Positions 1-8,223 of a stretch of DNA of 64,000 bases are shown piece by piece. The translations under genes were made by a program, and so were the position numbers. The notes beneath the pieces are model-generated. The model made no database searches. It saw only the letters and a list, made by a program, of their open reading frames with translations, and was not told the origin of the DNA. Every line of letters begins with the position of its first letter. The first letter of the stretch is position 1. The DNA is from Psychrobacillus lasiicapitis (GTDB taxonomy: Bacteria; Bacillota; Bacilli; Bacillales_A; Planococcaceae). The stretch lies in NCBI RefSeq assembly GCF_006861795.1, contig NZ_VDGH01000004.1:266759-330758 (forward strand), read 5' to 3'.

Positions 1-797
1 CGAACAATATTCGCATCGGGACAGGTGGTGTGATGATGATGCATTACTCACCACTCAAGCTTGCGGAAGTGTTTAAAACTTTAAGTGCATTTTCACCGGG
101 GCGTATAGATTTTGGTGTGGGACGTGCTCCAGGTGGAGATAATTATGCTATGTATGCTCTATCAGAAGGTCGTCAGCCAATGTTAAATAATATGTATGAA
201 AAGCTGTCGACTACCTTGCAATTATTGAACGATGAAGTACCAGAAGATAGCTTATATAATCGTTCAATTGCTACTCCTTCGAATGTCGTTTTACCAGAAG
301 CTTGGTTACTCGGCTCCACTGGAAATAGTGCCATTCAAGCAGGTCGATTAGGAGTCGGCTATTCATTTGCACAGTTTTTCCAAGGCGGTATGACAAAAGA
401 AATTTTTGATGCTTATAGACGCAATTTTACACCTTCCGCATTAATGGAAAAACCAGTGATCAATGTAACATACATGGTAACTGTTGCTGAAACGAAAGAA
501 GAAGCAGAATTTGAAGCGTTGCCGCAGGATATTTCCAGATTATCACTAATGAGAGGGCAAATCCGCCAAACATTAACACCAGTAGAGGCTCAAAATTATC
601 CATTAACGGAAATGGATCGTATGGCAATTCAACAAAATCGCAAAATACACTTAGTTGGAACGCCAAATGAGGTTGCCACTATACTACAAGAAGAACAAGT
701 CAAGTATGGATTTGACGAAGCGATGATTTGTAGCATTCCACACTCTCAAGAAAAACGGTTGGACGTCTACCGACTTCTTGCACGTGAATTGTTTTAA
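1..797 (+). CDS. LLM-class flavin-dependent oxidoreductase, C-terminal part (5' truncated)
   Basis: Luciferase-like monooxygenase family: FMN or F420-linked TIM-barrel oxidoreductases. The frame is open from base 3, before the first ATG, and reads NIRIGTGGVMMMHYSPLKLA, the usual family segment near residue 65-85 in which one barrel strand is followed by the 'HYSPLKLAE' helix. The true start therefore lies outside the window and the ATG at 30 is internal. Later segments (GRIDFGVGRAPGG; LGSTGNSAIQAGRLGVGYSFAQFF) match the MsnO8-like branch of the family. The C-terminus is intact, ending in LLARELF. Substrate unknown. Family assignment is firm; the specific reaction is not predictable. Confidence 0.9.
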   Translation, partial: NNIRIGTGGVMMMHYSPLKLAEVFKTLSAFSPGRIDFGVGRAPGGDNYAMYALSEGRQPMLNNMYEKLSTTLQLLNDEVPEDSLYNRSIATPSNVVLPEAWLLGSTGNSAIQAGRLGVGYSFAQFFQGGMTKEIFDAYRRNFTPSALMEKPVINVTYMVTVAETKEEAEFEALPQDISRLSLMRGQIRQTLTPVEAQNYPLTEMDRMAIQQNRKIHLVGTPNEVATILQEEQVKYGFDEAMICSIPHSQEKRLDVYRLLARELF

Positions 798-831
798 TTT
801 ATAGGCAAAGACATTAGAAAAAGAACCATTC

Positions 832-1170
832 TCAATGAGATGGTTCTTTCCTACTGTTTGATGCGTTAAGTAGTATAACTCCGGCTATAATAAGTGCCAA
901 TCCAGAAAGAGTGAGTAAGTTAAACGGGTCATCCCAAATGAGCACACCTATAATTGCGGTAATTGCAGTACCGACACCAGACCAAATGGCATATGCCAAA
1001 CTTAGAGGAATTGTTTTTAAACACAAAGACAAACAATAAAATGATAAGCCATATCCGGCAATAACCCCAAAAGTAGGGACAAGATTTGTGAAACCCTCCG
1101 ATAATTTCAACATAGCTGTCCCAAAAACCTCCGTTAAAATTGAAATGCTTAGTAAGCTATAGCCCTTCAT
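832..1170 (-). CDS. SMR-family multidrug/cation efflux protein, second of a pair (EbrB-like)
   Basis: Small multidrug resistance protein, 112 aa, four predicted membrane helices. The conserved membrane glutamate of the family is Glu14 in TEVFGTAMLK. The GVG motif in helix 3 is visible in AIWSGVGTAITAIIGV. I chose the ATG at 1170, not the upstream in-frame ATG at 1203, because AAGGAGAG sits just ahead of it and the protein then begins in the standard SMR way (MKGYSLLSISILTE). It follows the paired gene at 1190-1522 by about 20 bases, so the two are co-transcribed and probably form a hetero-oligomeric drug/proton antiporter like EbrAB or YkkCD. Substrates (quaternary ammonium, guanidinium-like cations) are inferred from the family only. 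Confidence 0.9.
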   Translation of the reverse strand: MKGYSLLSISILTEVFGTAMLKLSEGFTNLVPTFGVIAGYGLSFYCLSLCLKTIPLSLAYAIWSGVGTAITAIIGVLIWDDPFNLLTLSGLALIIAGVILLNASNSRKEPSH

Positions 1171-1189
1171 ATATGAATTCTCTCCTTCT

Positions 1190-1522
1190 CTACGCAAACG
1201 CATCTCCAGTTGATAAATTTAATAAGATAACTCCGCAAATAATCAATACAAGACCGAAAAGTTTTTTCCTATTATAGGCTTTCTTATAGAGAACTATGCC
1301 GATTAAAGCAGTTAATGCAGTTCCTACTCCGGCCCAAATTGCATAAGCAGTACCAATTGGAAGTGCTTTTAGCGATAAAGACAATGCATAAAATGCAAGG
1401 GCATAACCTAACACCACCCCAATAGAAGGCAGCACTTTTTTAAAACCTTTTGTCACTTTCAACATAGAGCTACCAAAAACTTCACTAATAATTGCGATTG
1501 CAAGTAATATGTATGCATTCAT
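1190..1522 (-). CDS. SMR-family multidrug/cation efflux protein, first of a pair (EbrA-like)
   Basis: Small multidrug resistance protein, 110 aa, four hydrophobic helices, conserved Glu14 in SEVFGSSMLK and AIWAGVGTALTALIG in helix 3. The start is ATG 1522: AGGAGGTG lies 7 bases upstream, while the longer GTG reading begins inside that ribosome binding site. First gene of a two-gene operon with 832-1170. The two proteins are clearly paralogous, the usual arrangement for obligate SMR pairs. No guanidine riboswitch could be recognised upstream, so a sugE/gdx role is not supported by regulation. Confidence 0.9.
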   Translation of the reverse strand: MNAYILLAIAIISEVFGSSMLKVTKGFKKVLPSIGVVLGYALAFYALSLSLKALPIGTAYAIWAGVGTALTALIGIVLYKKAYNRKKLFGLVLIICGVILLNLSTGDAFA

Positions 1523-1950
1523 ATAAAACACCTCCTATCATTATTAAAACGTTAAAAGCAAGCAAACGTCAAACTTACATACTTTCAATTTTAAAGAAGG
1601 AGTTTTGTATAAGTATGTGGAAGGTACATTAAATAAGCAGATATGAAGTAATAGTTTAGTAAAAGAGACAAGTAAATGTTTCTGCGGGTAGAATGTAAAA
1701 TTGAAATGTCTAAATTGTTGACTTATGATTAGATATATATTTATTGTTCCCTGAGAGCTTTTAATATTGTTCTAAATCATATACGTGTTAATTAGACAAG
1801 CAATGGTAAAAAGGAATTAATAGTTCCGAGAGGTGCCACTACCTTTATGAAACGAATTTGGGGAAGTCGTAAAGCTTTACTCTGAATAACTATAAAATAT
1901 CTAAGCTTAAGAAGATAAAAAAGCAGGAAAAAATACAAAGGAGAAGCGAT
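1523..1950. other. Intergenic, no gene recognised
   Basis: AT-rich sequence with stop codons in all frames. It must contain the promoter of the SMR pair (minus strand) and of the broken gene at 1951 (plus strand), but I could not pick out convincing promoter boxes. A short GTTCCGAGAGGTGCC stretch at 1823-1837 looks a little like part of a riboswitch but has no supporting stems. Confidence 0.4.
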
Positions 1951-2271
1951 ATGATTGGTTTACTTAATCTTGGAAGCCTTGTGCTTGGACTAATTGCTTG
2001 AATACTGCCGGTTGTTAATCTCATGGGATATCAAAAACAGACTCATGGAAACTGGATCGCCCTTTCCGTTGTGAGCATGATTGCCTGTGCTATCTCACTA
2101 TGTTTTCAAATTTTCTACAATGCTTACTTGGTACAGACTGAGGATTGGTCTGCTCTTATGGACACATCATATGCTACTGCTTCAGCCGCAGCAGTACTTC
2201 TCATTGTTACGATTTTATTAAATGTAATCAGCTGCTTGTGTATCGTTATAAAATGGCTAAAGAGTAGTTGA
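1951..2271 (+). pseudogene. Small four-helix membrane protein gene interrupted by in-frame TGA
   Basis: An ATG at 1951 with an AAGGAG ribosome binding site opens a frame that reads MIGLLNLGSLVLGLIA, then TGA at 1999-2001, then ILPVVNLMGYQKQTHGNW and on to the stop at 2271. The two halves are in the same frame and join into one plausible hydrophobic protein of about 106 residues if the TGA is a mutated tryptophan codon (TGG). I recall similar small Bacillus membrane proteins with IAW-ILP at this position, which supports a W17-to-stop mutation; the function of that family is unknown. Translation could restart at ATG 2023, but no ribosome binding site is seen there. Confidence 0.75.
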
Positions 2272-2406
2272 ACAGCAATATTAAAACGAATGGATTTTAA
2301 TACAAAAATCATGGATTTGCAGACAAATGGTAGTGGTGTTTTGGATGATTGTATTCGCGGTGGAAGACATGTGAGAAAAACAATAAAAAGAAGGAAGTGT
2401 TAAACG

Positions 2407-3114
2407 ATGGATTTGGAAGTGGTTATGCAGGAGCTTGAAGCTCTAGGTAAAGAACGATCGAAAAAAATGTACATATCAAATGGTGCACGTGAACCCTTAT
2501 TTGGGGTAGCTACCGGAGCGATGAAACCAATCGCTAAGAAAATAAAAATAAGTCAGCCTTTAGCTGAAGAACTTTATGCTACAGGGAATTACGATGCGAT
2601 GTATTTTGCGGGTGTTATTGCAGATCCAAAAGGTATGACAGAGTCGGATTACGATCGGTGGGTGGATGCAGCGTATTTTTACATGCTGTCTGATTATGTG
2701 GTGGCCGTGACATTATCGGAGTCAGATATTGCACAGGAAGTATCGGATAAATGGATTGCGAGTGGTGAAGAGCTAAGGATGTCAGCGGGCTGGAGCTGCT
2801 ACTGTTGGCTTTTAGGAAATCGAAAAGATGTAGAGTTTTCAGAAACCAAGATTTCAAATATGTTGGATATAGTAAAAGCTACGATTCACGATTCTCCAGA
2901 ACGTACCAAATCTGCTATGAACAATTTTGTATATACAGTAGGAATTTCCTATTTGCCTCTTCATGAAAAAGCAGTGGAGACAGCAAAGGAATTAGGAATA
3001 GTAGAAATGAAACGAGACAATAAAAAAAGCAGTTTTTTAAATGCTTACGAAAGTATTCAAAAAGAACTCGATAGAGGAAGGCTAGGCTTTAAACGTAAGT
3101 ATGTAAGATGTTAA
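2407..3114 (+). CDS. DNA alkylation repair protein, AlkD-like HEAT-repeat glycosylase family
   Basis: 235 aa, all-helical, of the DNA alkylation repair (AlkC/AlkD) family. AlkD enzymes use stacked HEAT-like repeats to wrap damaged DNA and excise bulky or cationic alkylated bases. Characteristic stretches are the start region (KERSKKMYISNGAREPLFGV), the AEELYATGNYDAMYFAGVIAD helix pair, DRWVDAAYFYMLSDYVV in the middle and the SPERTKSAMNNFVYTVGIS segment near residue 165. An AAGGAAG site precedes the ATG. It stands alone, with a stem-loop terminator about 75 bases downstream. Members of this subgroup are often poorly characterised, so real glycosylase activity is inference. Confidence 0.85.
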   Translation: MDLEVVMQELEALGKERSKKMYISNGAREPLFGVATGAMKPIAKKIKISQPLAEELYATGNYDAMYFAGVIADPKGMTESDYDRWVDAAYFYMLSDYVVAVTLSESDIAQEVSDKWIASGEELRMSAGWSCYCWLLGNRKDVEFSETKISNMLDIVKATIHDSPERTKSAMNNFVYTVGISYLPLHEKAVETAKELGIVEMKRDNKKSSFLNAYESIQKELDRGRLGFKRKYVRC

Positions 3115-3188
3115 TATAGCCTCGCAATATAAAACAATTTTCTACTATTGGAAGAAGTTGTCTCAAAAAGAACAATCAATATAAAACC

Positions 3189-3226
3189 GCTAGAGAAGAA
3201 ATATATTCTCTAGCATTTTCTCTTTT
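3189..3226. terminator. Intrinsic terminator, likely bidirectional
   Basis: Perfect 9-bp stem GCTAGAGAA (3189-3197) / TTCTCTAGC (3206-3214), followed on the plus strand by a T-rich run and on the minus strand by GGTTTTAT. It lies between the convergent genes 2407-3114 (+) and 3232-3417 (-). Confidence 0.75.
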
Positions 3227-3231
3227 AACAT

Positions 3232-3417
3232 CTATTTACTTACTAGTGCCATTACACCTTTAAAAATCAGGACAAGCGAGAAGATTACAATAGCCAAAAT
3301 ACCGATTAGATCAGTTACTGGCTGTAAACCAGATAAGAAAGTACCTGTTAATGGAGCCTTTAATAATGCGAAACCAGCCAATATACTAGCTAACATTAAA
3401 AGAATAAAACGATCCAT
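3232..3417 (-). CDS. Small two-helix membrane protein, unknown function
   Basis: 61 aa, two hydrophobic segments (residues about 4-20 and 35-58) separated by a short polar turn. The start ATG has a perfect AGGAGG site 8 bases upstream, so it is very likely expressed. No motif recognised. It ends just before a shared terminator. Confidence 0.7.
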   Translation of the reverse strand: MDRFILLMLASILAGFALLKAPLTGTFLSGLQPVTDLIGILAIVIFSLVLIFKGVMALVSK

Positions 3418-3495
3418 TTCGTTATGCCTCCTCTTTTGTACAGTATATGAACAAATGGAAGGAAAGTTGAACTGATAGCATCTTTAAGTTTTTAA

Positions 3496-4230
3496 TTGGT
3501 GATTAAAGATAAAGTAGTCATTATTATGGGAGCTTCTAGTGGAATAGGAGAAGCGACAGCGAAATTATTAGCACAACATGACACAAAATTAGTTTTAGCT
3601 GCTAGACGAATAGATAGCCTGAAAGCTATTAAAGAAGCGTATCCAGAAGCAAATATTCACATACAGCAAGCAGACGTAACAAACTTTGAAGATGTAAAAA
3701 AGGTTGCTCAGCTTGCATTAGACACATTTGGAAAGATAGATGTATTGTACAACAACGCAGGTATTATGCCGACTGCTCCTATCATAGAAGGAAGACGTGA
3801 TGAGTGGAAACAAATGCTTGATATTAATATCATGGGTGTGTTAAACGGCATTGCAGCTGTTATCCCGTTTATGGCTGAGCAAAAGTCAGGACATATTATT
3901 GCTACGGATTCTTTAGCAGGACATGTAGTGTATCCAGATTCAGCGGTGTATTGTGGAACAAAATTTGCCGTACGTGCAATCATGGAAGGGTTAAGACAGG
4001 AACAGAGGGAGAATAATATCAAATCAACTATCATTTCCCCTGGTGCTGTAGCTACTGAATTGTACAATACCATAAATGATAAAGACGTTGCGGAGAAAGT
4101 CCATCAGATGCAAATAGAATCCGGTTTAATCCCTGAAGATATTGCATCTGCAGTTATGTTTGCGATAAGTACTCCTGATCGTATGTCTATAAGTGATATG
4201 ATTATACGTCCAACCAGTCAACAAGTTTAA
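3496..4230 (+). CDS. Short-chain dehydrogenase/reductase (classical SDR), start region degraded
   Basis: 244 aa NAD(P)-dependent Rossmann-fold oxidoreductase. The cofactor motif GASSGIG lies at residues 12-18, NNAG near residue 88, and the catalytic Tyr-xxx-Lys is in YCGTK near residue 155. PGAVATEL follows the active site as usual. The frame is closed by TAA at 3493-3495, so the only possible starts are TTG 3496 or GTG 3499, and neither has a ribosome binding site (the nearest GGAAGG is more than 30 bases away). The catalytic core looks intact, so either translation is weak or the gene has lost its start. A clear terminator follows. Substrate unknown. Confidence 0.85.
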   Translation: MVIKDKVVIIMGASSGIGEATAKLLAQHDTKLVLAARRIDSLKAIKEAYPEANIHIQQADVTNFEDVKKVAQLALDTFGKIDVLYNNAGIMPTAPIIEGRRDEWKQMLDINIMGVLNGIAAVIPFMAEQKSGHIIATDSLAGHVVYPDSAVYCGTKFAVRAIMEGLRQEQRENNIKSTIISPGAVATELYNTINDKDVAEKVHQMQIESGLIPEDIASAVMFAISTPDRMSISDMIIRPTSQQV

Positions 4231-4245
4231 TGCAAGCTCTCATTG

Positions 4246-4293
4246 ACCCTCCCTGGATTGGATAAGTACAGGGAGGGTTAAGTTTGTTTTTTT
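4246..4293 (+). terminator. Intrinsic terminator of the SDR gene
   Basis: Perfect 10-bp stem ACCCTCCCTG (4246-4255) / CAGGGAGGGT (4269-4278), then TAAGTTTGTTTTTTT on the plus strand. The U-tract is only on this side, so it serves the SDR gene rather than the convergent LysR gene. Confidence 0.85.
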
Positions 4294-5200
4294 ACTCAAT
4301 AGGCTCATGATTGGAAAACTTATCCTTAATTTCTTCAAAAAACAGATTTGCTGCATGGGAGAAAACCTGATGCTTTTTCCAAACAATATTTAGACCCGAT
4401 TCAAGTCTCGGTTCTAATGGCCTAAAACAAAGGTTACTATCACGGGATGTATTTGCTATTTTATCAAGGGTGACTGCATAACCGATACCTTCCTCAACCA
4501 AGATGGCAGCATTATAAACAAGATTATACGTCGTGACAACGTTCAATTTATCATAATCGTCTCCAAACCATTCTGAAAACTCATTTTTAGATAATCCAGG
4601 TTTTATAGCTTGTCTTGATAAGAGGAGAGGTACATCTATTAGATCAGTCTTCTGTATGCTTTCTTTTACAGCGAGCGGACTATCTTTTCTCATCACAACT
4701 CCCCACACGTCTTTAGCTGGAAGATTGATATAATTGTATTTAGACAAATCGGCCGGTTGAATAAGAATACCAAAATCGAGTAATCCCTTATCAAGTTGTT
4801 CCGTCACATCATCGGAGTTTCCGCTATGAAAGTGATATTTGATAGTTGGATATTTTAACTGCAAATCTTTTACTATCTGCGCAATTAGCTTCATAGCTTT
4901 TGTTTCTCCGCCCCCTATGTAAATATCTCCTCCTACAGATTCTTCCATAGAAGAAAATTCGGCTTCCACCTTAACTACCATGTCAATGATTTCTTCTGCT
5001 CTCTTTCTTAGGATCATTCCTTCCTCTGTCAAAACAATATGATGACTTTTCCGGATAAATAATTTCTTTCCCAACTCCTCTTCCAGCTCTTTTAATTGCC
5101 TAGACAAAGTTGGCTGTGTAATATGCAAAAAATTAGCCGCTCCTGTTATACTTCCTTCTCTTGCGACAGTAAGAAAATAACGTAGAACTCTAAATTCCAT
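4292..5200 (-). CDS. LysR-family transcriptional regulator
   Basis: 302 aa. N-terminal winged helix-turn-helix (residues 1-60: MEFRVLRYFLTVAREGSITG, then AANFLHITQPTLSRQLKELE) and a C-terminal periplasmic-binding-protein-like effector domain (about 90-295). GGAGG precedes the ATG. It is transcribed divergently from the MFS transporter at 5330, the classic LysR-regulator/target layout, so it probably controls that transporter in response to a small molecule and represses itself. The effector is unknown. Confidence 0.93.
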   Translation of the reverse strand: MEFRVLRYFLTVAREGSITGAANFLHITQPTLSRQLKELEEELGKKLFIRKSHHIVLTEEGMILRKRAEEIIDMVVKVEAEFSSMEESVGGDIYIGGGETKAMKLIAQIVKDLQLKYPTIKYHFHSGNSDDVTEQLDKGLLDFGILIQPADLSKYNYINLPAKDVWGVVMRKDSPLAVKESIQKTDLIDVPLLLSRQAIKPGLSKNEFSEWFGDDYDKLNVVTTYNLVYNAAILVEEGIGYAVTLDKIANTSRDSNLCFRPLEPRLESGLNIVWKKHQVFSHAANLFFEEIKDKFSNHEPIE

Positions 5201-5240
5201 AAATTAATTTACCTCCACACGCTTAATATACCTTATAAGC

Positions 5241-5265
5241 ATACCACATAATAAGATATAGGTAT
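5241..5265. promoter_or_regulatory. Candidate LysR operator between divergent genes
   Basis: Inverted repeat ATACC (5241-5245) N15 GGTAT (5261-5265), next to a short CTTATAAG palindrome at 5232-5239, in the 129-bp gap between the LysR gene and its divergent MFS partner. The location is right for an operator; the match to any LysR consensus is weak. Confidence 0.35.
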
Positions 5266-5329
5266 TGGTAATTGCTCGTACGTAAAAGTAAAATAAATAA
5301 GCAGATGTGCAAGAGAGGAGCTATTTAAA

Positions 5330-6481
5330 ATGCAACGAAAAAATTTATTAATATTTATTTTGACAATAGGAGTTTTCGGCATCTTAAATACCGAAATGGG
5401 GTTTATCGGGATATTACCTAATATCGCCAATCACTTTAGCGTTAGTGTTTCAACAGCAGGATGGGTGGTAAGTATTTTTGCCATTGGTGTTGCAATATCC
5501 GCGCCAACCATGCCGTTATTATTTTCAGGGATAAATCGAAAAAAAGTGATGATCGTTGTCCTAAGTGTTTTTGTTGTAGGAAATATTATATCCATATTTA
5601 CATCCAATTTTACTGTTTTATTAATTGCTCGAATTATTCCAGCGCTTTTTCATCCGGTCTATGTTTCTTTGGCATTTTCAGCGGCTGCCGATTCTGTTAG
5701 TAAAGAGGAAGCTCCCAAAGCTATATCCAAAATCTTTATAGGTGTGTCTGCGGGGATGGTAGTGGGAGTTCCAATCGTTAGTTTTATCGCTAGCGTGTCT
5801 AATTTACAACTTGCGATGACATTTTTCGCTATTGTTAATATCCTTGTACTTATTGCAACATTATTATTTGTTCCATCTATGCCGGTTAAAGAAAAAATCT
5901 CCTATGGAACTCAATTGAATGTATTGAAAAAGTCTGTAACATGGCTTTCTATTATAATTGTCATTTTGCTAAATTCAGCTGTTTTTGGGGTTTACAGCTA
6001 TCTCGCAGAATATTTACAAACCGTCACGAACATAGCGGCGAATATAACTAGCTTGATGTTATTCACTTACGGAGCAGCAAATATTATTGGGAACATTTTG
6101 GCTGGAAGGCTACTAACTATTAATCCTATCAAAACAATCTTATCTCTTCCTTTTCTATTGGGAATTGTTTATATCATTCAATTTTTCATGGGATATCTCA
6201 CTTTGGCTATGGTAATTATTATCTTACTATGGGGAATTTTAGCTGGAATATCAGCAAACATTACTCAATATGTAGTTACATCGGCGGCACCTGAAGCCCC
6301 TGACTTTGCTAACGGATTGTTTTTATCATCTGCAAATATAGGAACAACAATTGGTACAGCTGTAGGAGGCTTTTTTATCTCCATAATGGGAACGCAATAC
6401 GTTATCTTAGTAGGATTATTATCCGTAATATTGAGTGCGGTATTTATTTTTTTAAGAAACAACATGTATAGTGCTAAATAA
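5330..6481 (+). CDS. MFS transporter (DHA1-type drug or sugar efflux)
   Basis: 383 aa, about 12 membrane helices, major facilitator superfamily, similar in layout to Bacillus YdhL/AraJ-like efflux permeases: NTEMGFIGILPNIANHFSVS after helix 1, WVVSIFAIGVAISAP in helix 2, and ANIGTTIGTAVGGFFIS near the end. GAGGAG lies 11 bases before the ATG. Divergent from, and probably regulated by, the LysR protein at 4292-5200. Substrate not predictable. Confidence 0.9.
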   Translation: MQRKNLLIFILTIGVFGILNTEMGFIGILPNIANHFSVSVSTAGWVVSIFAIGVAISAPTMPLLFSGINRKKVMIVVLSVFVVGNIISIFTSNFTVLLIARIIPALFHPVYVSLAFSAAADSVSKEEAPKAISKIFIGVSAGMVVGVPIVSFIASVSNLQLAMTFFAIVNILVLIATLLFVPSMPVKEKISYGTQLNVLKKSVTWLSIIIVILLNSAVFGVYSYLAEYLQTVTNIAANITSLMLFTYGAANIIGNILAGRLLTINPIKTILSLPFLLGIVYIIQFFMGYLTLAMVIIILLWGILAGISANITQYVVTSAAPEAPDFANGLFLSSANIGTTIGTAVGGFFISIMGTQYVILVGLLSVILSAVFIFLRNNMYSAK

Positions 6482-6828
6482 AATACTGTCGAGGTGAGAA
6501 AAATCAACTAGTTGTATTCGATGCACTAGCAGTTGCCTCCATCGCTTGAGGAGCAAACTTCATTATAAATTACTACACCTGGAAGAATATCAGAATGGGT
6601 AACCTCAGCGATAGATTATAAGTACCGCCAATCCCAAGTTAGCCTTATATATTCATTCAAAACAAATTTAAGGTTTGTTGCAGTGCTCTCATTAAGTTAT
6701 TTTCTTCATCTCTCTAAAATTATCCTTTCAAGAAACTGTAAAAAAAGATCATATTAATAGTATAAATTTATGTTAGTATTTATATAGCATGAATAATACG
6801 AATGATCGAAAAGTTGGGAGAGTGCGTT
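6482..6828 (+). other. Intergenic with a possible decayed coding fragment
   Basis: No intact gene. After a GAGGTGAG site at 6491-6498 there is a frame from 6505 reading QLVVFDALAVASIA, TGA at 6547-6549, then GANFIINYYTWKNIRMGNLS and TAA at 6619. The composition looks protein-like and the single stop resembles those in neighbouring broken genes, but there is no start codon and I do not recognise the family. The rest is AT-rich and holds the promoter of the next gene. Confidence 0.25.
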
Positions 6829-7350
6829 ATGACAGAAGAAGAATATATGAATGAGGGGTATAGAAAATACGAAGGAACAGATCTAGATATATTTTACTCA
6901 GCAAAAAAATGTCAACACGCCGGAATTTGCGTTCAAGGTAATGGAGATGTTTTTCAAGTAAAACGTAAACCTTGGATTCTACCGGATAACGGGAAAACAA
7001 GTGAAGTAACAATAATAATCGATGCATGCCCATCAGAGGCATTGCGTTATATAAGAAAGGAAGTAGAACCTATGGTAGATTTATTACAAGGTAAGAACCG
7101 ATTTTATTTAGAAGATGATAATAAACAATTAATTGCCGAAATTACTTTTACAGAGCCTAATAATGAGTTCTTTATTATTGATCATACTTTTGTAGATGAT
7201 AGATTGAGAGGGAAGGGCATAGCGCAAGCGTTAGTAAAAGCTGTTGCAAATAAAGCACGAGTAGAAAATAAAACAATCATACCATTATGTCCTTTCGCTA
7301 AATTGGAATTTGAAAAAAAAGCAGAATATACTGATGTGTGGAAACGCTAA
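6829..7350 (+). CDS. YjdI-like mono-cluster iron-sulfur domain fused to YjdJ-like GNAT acetyltransferase
   Basis: 173 aa. Residues about 1-77 form a YjdI-type domain (4Fe-4S mono-cluster, Fer4_19): GYRKYEG, then three cysteines in KKCQHAGICVQG and DACPSEALRYIRK, plus the hallmark KRKPWILPDNG. Residues about 80-173 form a short GNAT domain of the YjdJ type (HTFVDDRLRGKGIAQALVKA, PLCPFAKLEFEK). In B. subtilis and E. coli these are two adjacent genes; here they are one continuous frame. The ATG at 6829 is chosen because GGGAGAG precedes it; an upstream in-frame ATG at 6802 lacks a site. Function unknown; the fusion indicates that the redox/cluster domain and the acetyltransferase act together. 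Confidence 0.88.
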   Translation: MTEEEYMNEGYRKYEGTDLDIFYSAKKCQHAGICVQGNGDVFQVKRKPWILPDNGKTSEVTIIIDACPSEALRYIRKEVEPMVDLLQGKNRFYLEDDNKQLIAEITFTEPNNEFFIIDHTFVDDRLRGKGIAQALVKAVANKARVENKTIIPLCPFAKLEFEKKAEYTDVWKR

Positions 7351-7425
7351 TCTAGTACAAAATATATAAGAAATCCCCACTATAATATTATATCTTTAAG
7401 AGGACTTTTAATAAGAGGTGAGGAT

Positions 7426-8160
7426 ATGCACATAAAAAAAGCCCGATTGATTAATGTGGAAGGAAACGATACAGCAGTTCTATTACTACATTCTTATACA
7501 AGCCATACGCGTGACATGAAAGCGTTAGCCGAATCAATTCATCAAACATTAGGTTTTACTTGTTTTGCTCCATTATATAGGGGACATGGTGAGGAAGCAG
7601 AGGCATTAATTCCTTTTACAATTGATAATTGGTGGGAGGATGCACTAGAAAGCTATAAGCAATTAGCAAAGAAATATAATCAGGTCTTTGTCATTGGATT
7701 ATCGGTAGGGGGAATTTTCGCTTTAAAATTAGCCCAATAATTTCCGATTGAGCGTATGGTAGTCATGTCTGTGCCTACAGATAAATCGCCTATACAAGCG
7801 AAACAACGTATTATTGATTATGCTGTACGCTATAAGAAATTAGAAAATAAATCCGAAGTACAGATACAAGACGAATTAAAGAAATTTGATCGATTACCAA
7901 TGAACTCATTTGAGCGGTTTCAAGAATTTATACATGAGACCATGATTGACTTATCTGTAATTACATCTCCAATAGCTATTTACTATGGAGGGCGTGATGA
8001 GGCAACCTATGAAGAAAGCGCGGTTGAAATTGCTGAAAGTGTTTCCTCAGCTTTAATCGAACTAAAAAAATTTGAAAACACCTCACATCTTATGACATTA
8101 AGTAAAGAAAAGGATGGTATATATAGACAAATCATTCAATTTCTCGGCCCTGATGTTTGA
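7426..8160 (+). pseudogene. Carboxylesterase (Est30-like alpha/beta hydrolase) interrupted by in-frame TAA
   Basis: One frame of 245 codons with a single TAA at 7738-7740, after GLSVGGIFALKLAQ and before FPIERMVVMSVPTD. Together the halves give a full-length Est30-type monoacyl esterase (about 247 residues): oxyanion region LLHSYTSHT, nucleophile Ser93 in GLSVGG, acid region YYGGRDEATY and catalytic His in NTSHLMTLSKEKD. GAGGTGAGG precedes the ATG. The stop separates the nucleophile from the acid and histidine, so neither half can work alone. Everything else is undamaged, implying a recent nonsense mutation, perhaps in a tyrosine codon. Confidence 0.85.
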
Positions 8161-8223
8161 TAAAAATGGAATTAAATGAAACTTCCATCCTTGTGGTAGC
8201 GTACATAAGGAAAGGGGGAATGC

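Noticed and set aside
1823..1837. GTTCCGAGAGGTGCC as part of a guanidine-type riboswitch near the SMR genes
   Set aside because: Wrong strand and position for the SMR operon, and the other conserved elements (CTAGGG, ACGG...GGGA) are absent.
1999..2001. TGA as selenocysteine
   Set aside because: No SECIS-like stem follows, no sel genes in view, and a tryptophan fits this position better.
6802..6828. Upstream ATG as start of the YjdI fusion
   Set aside because: No ribosome binding site there, whereas GGGAGAG fits ATG 6829 and the family N-terminus begins there.
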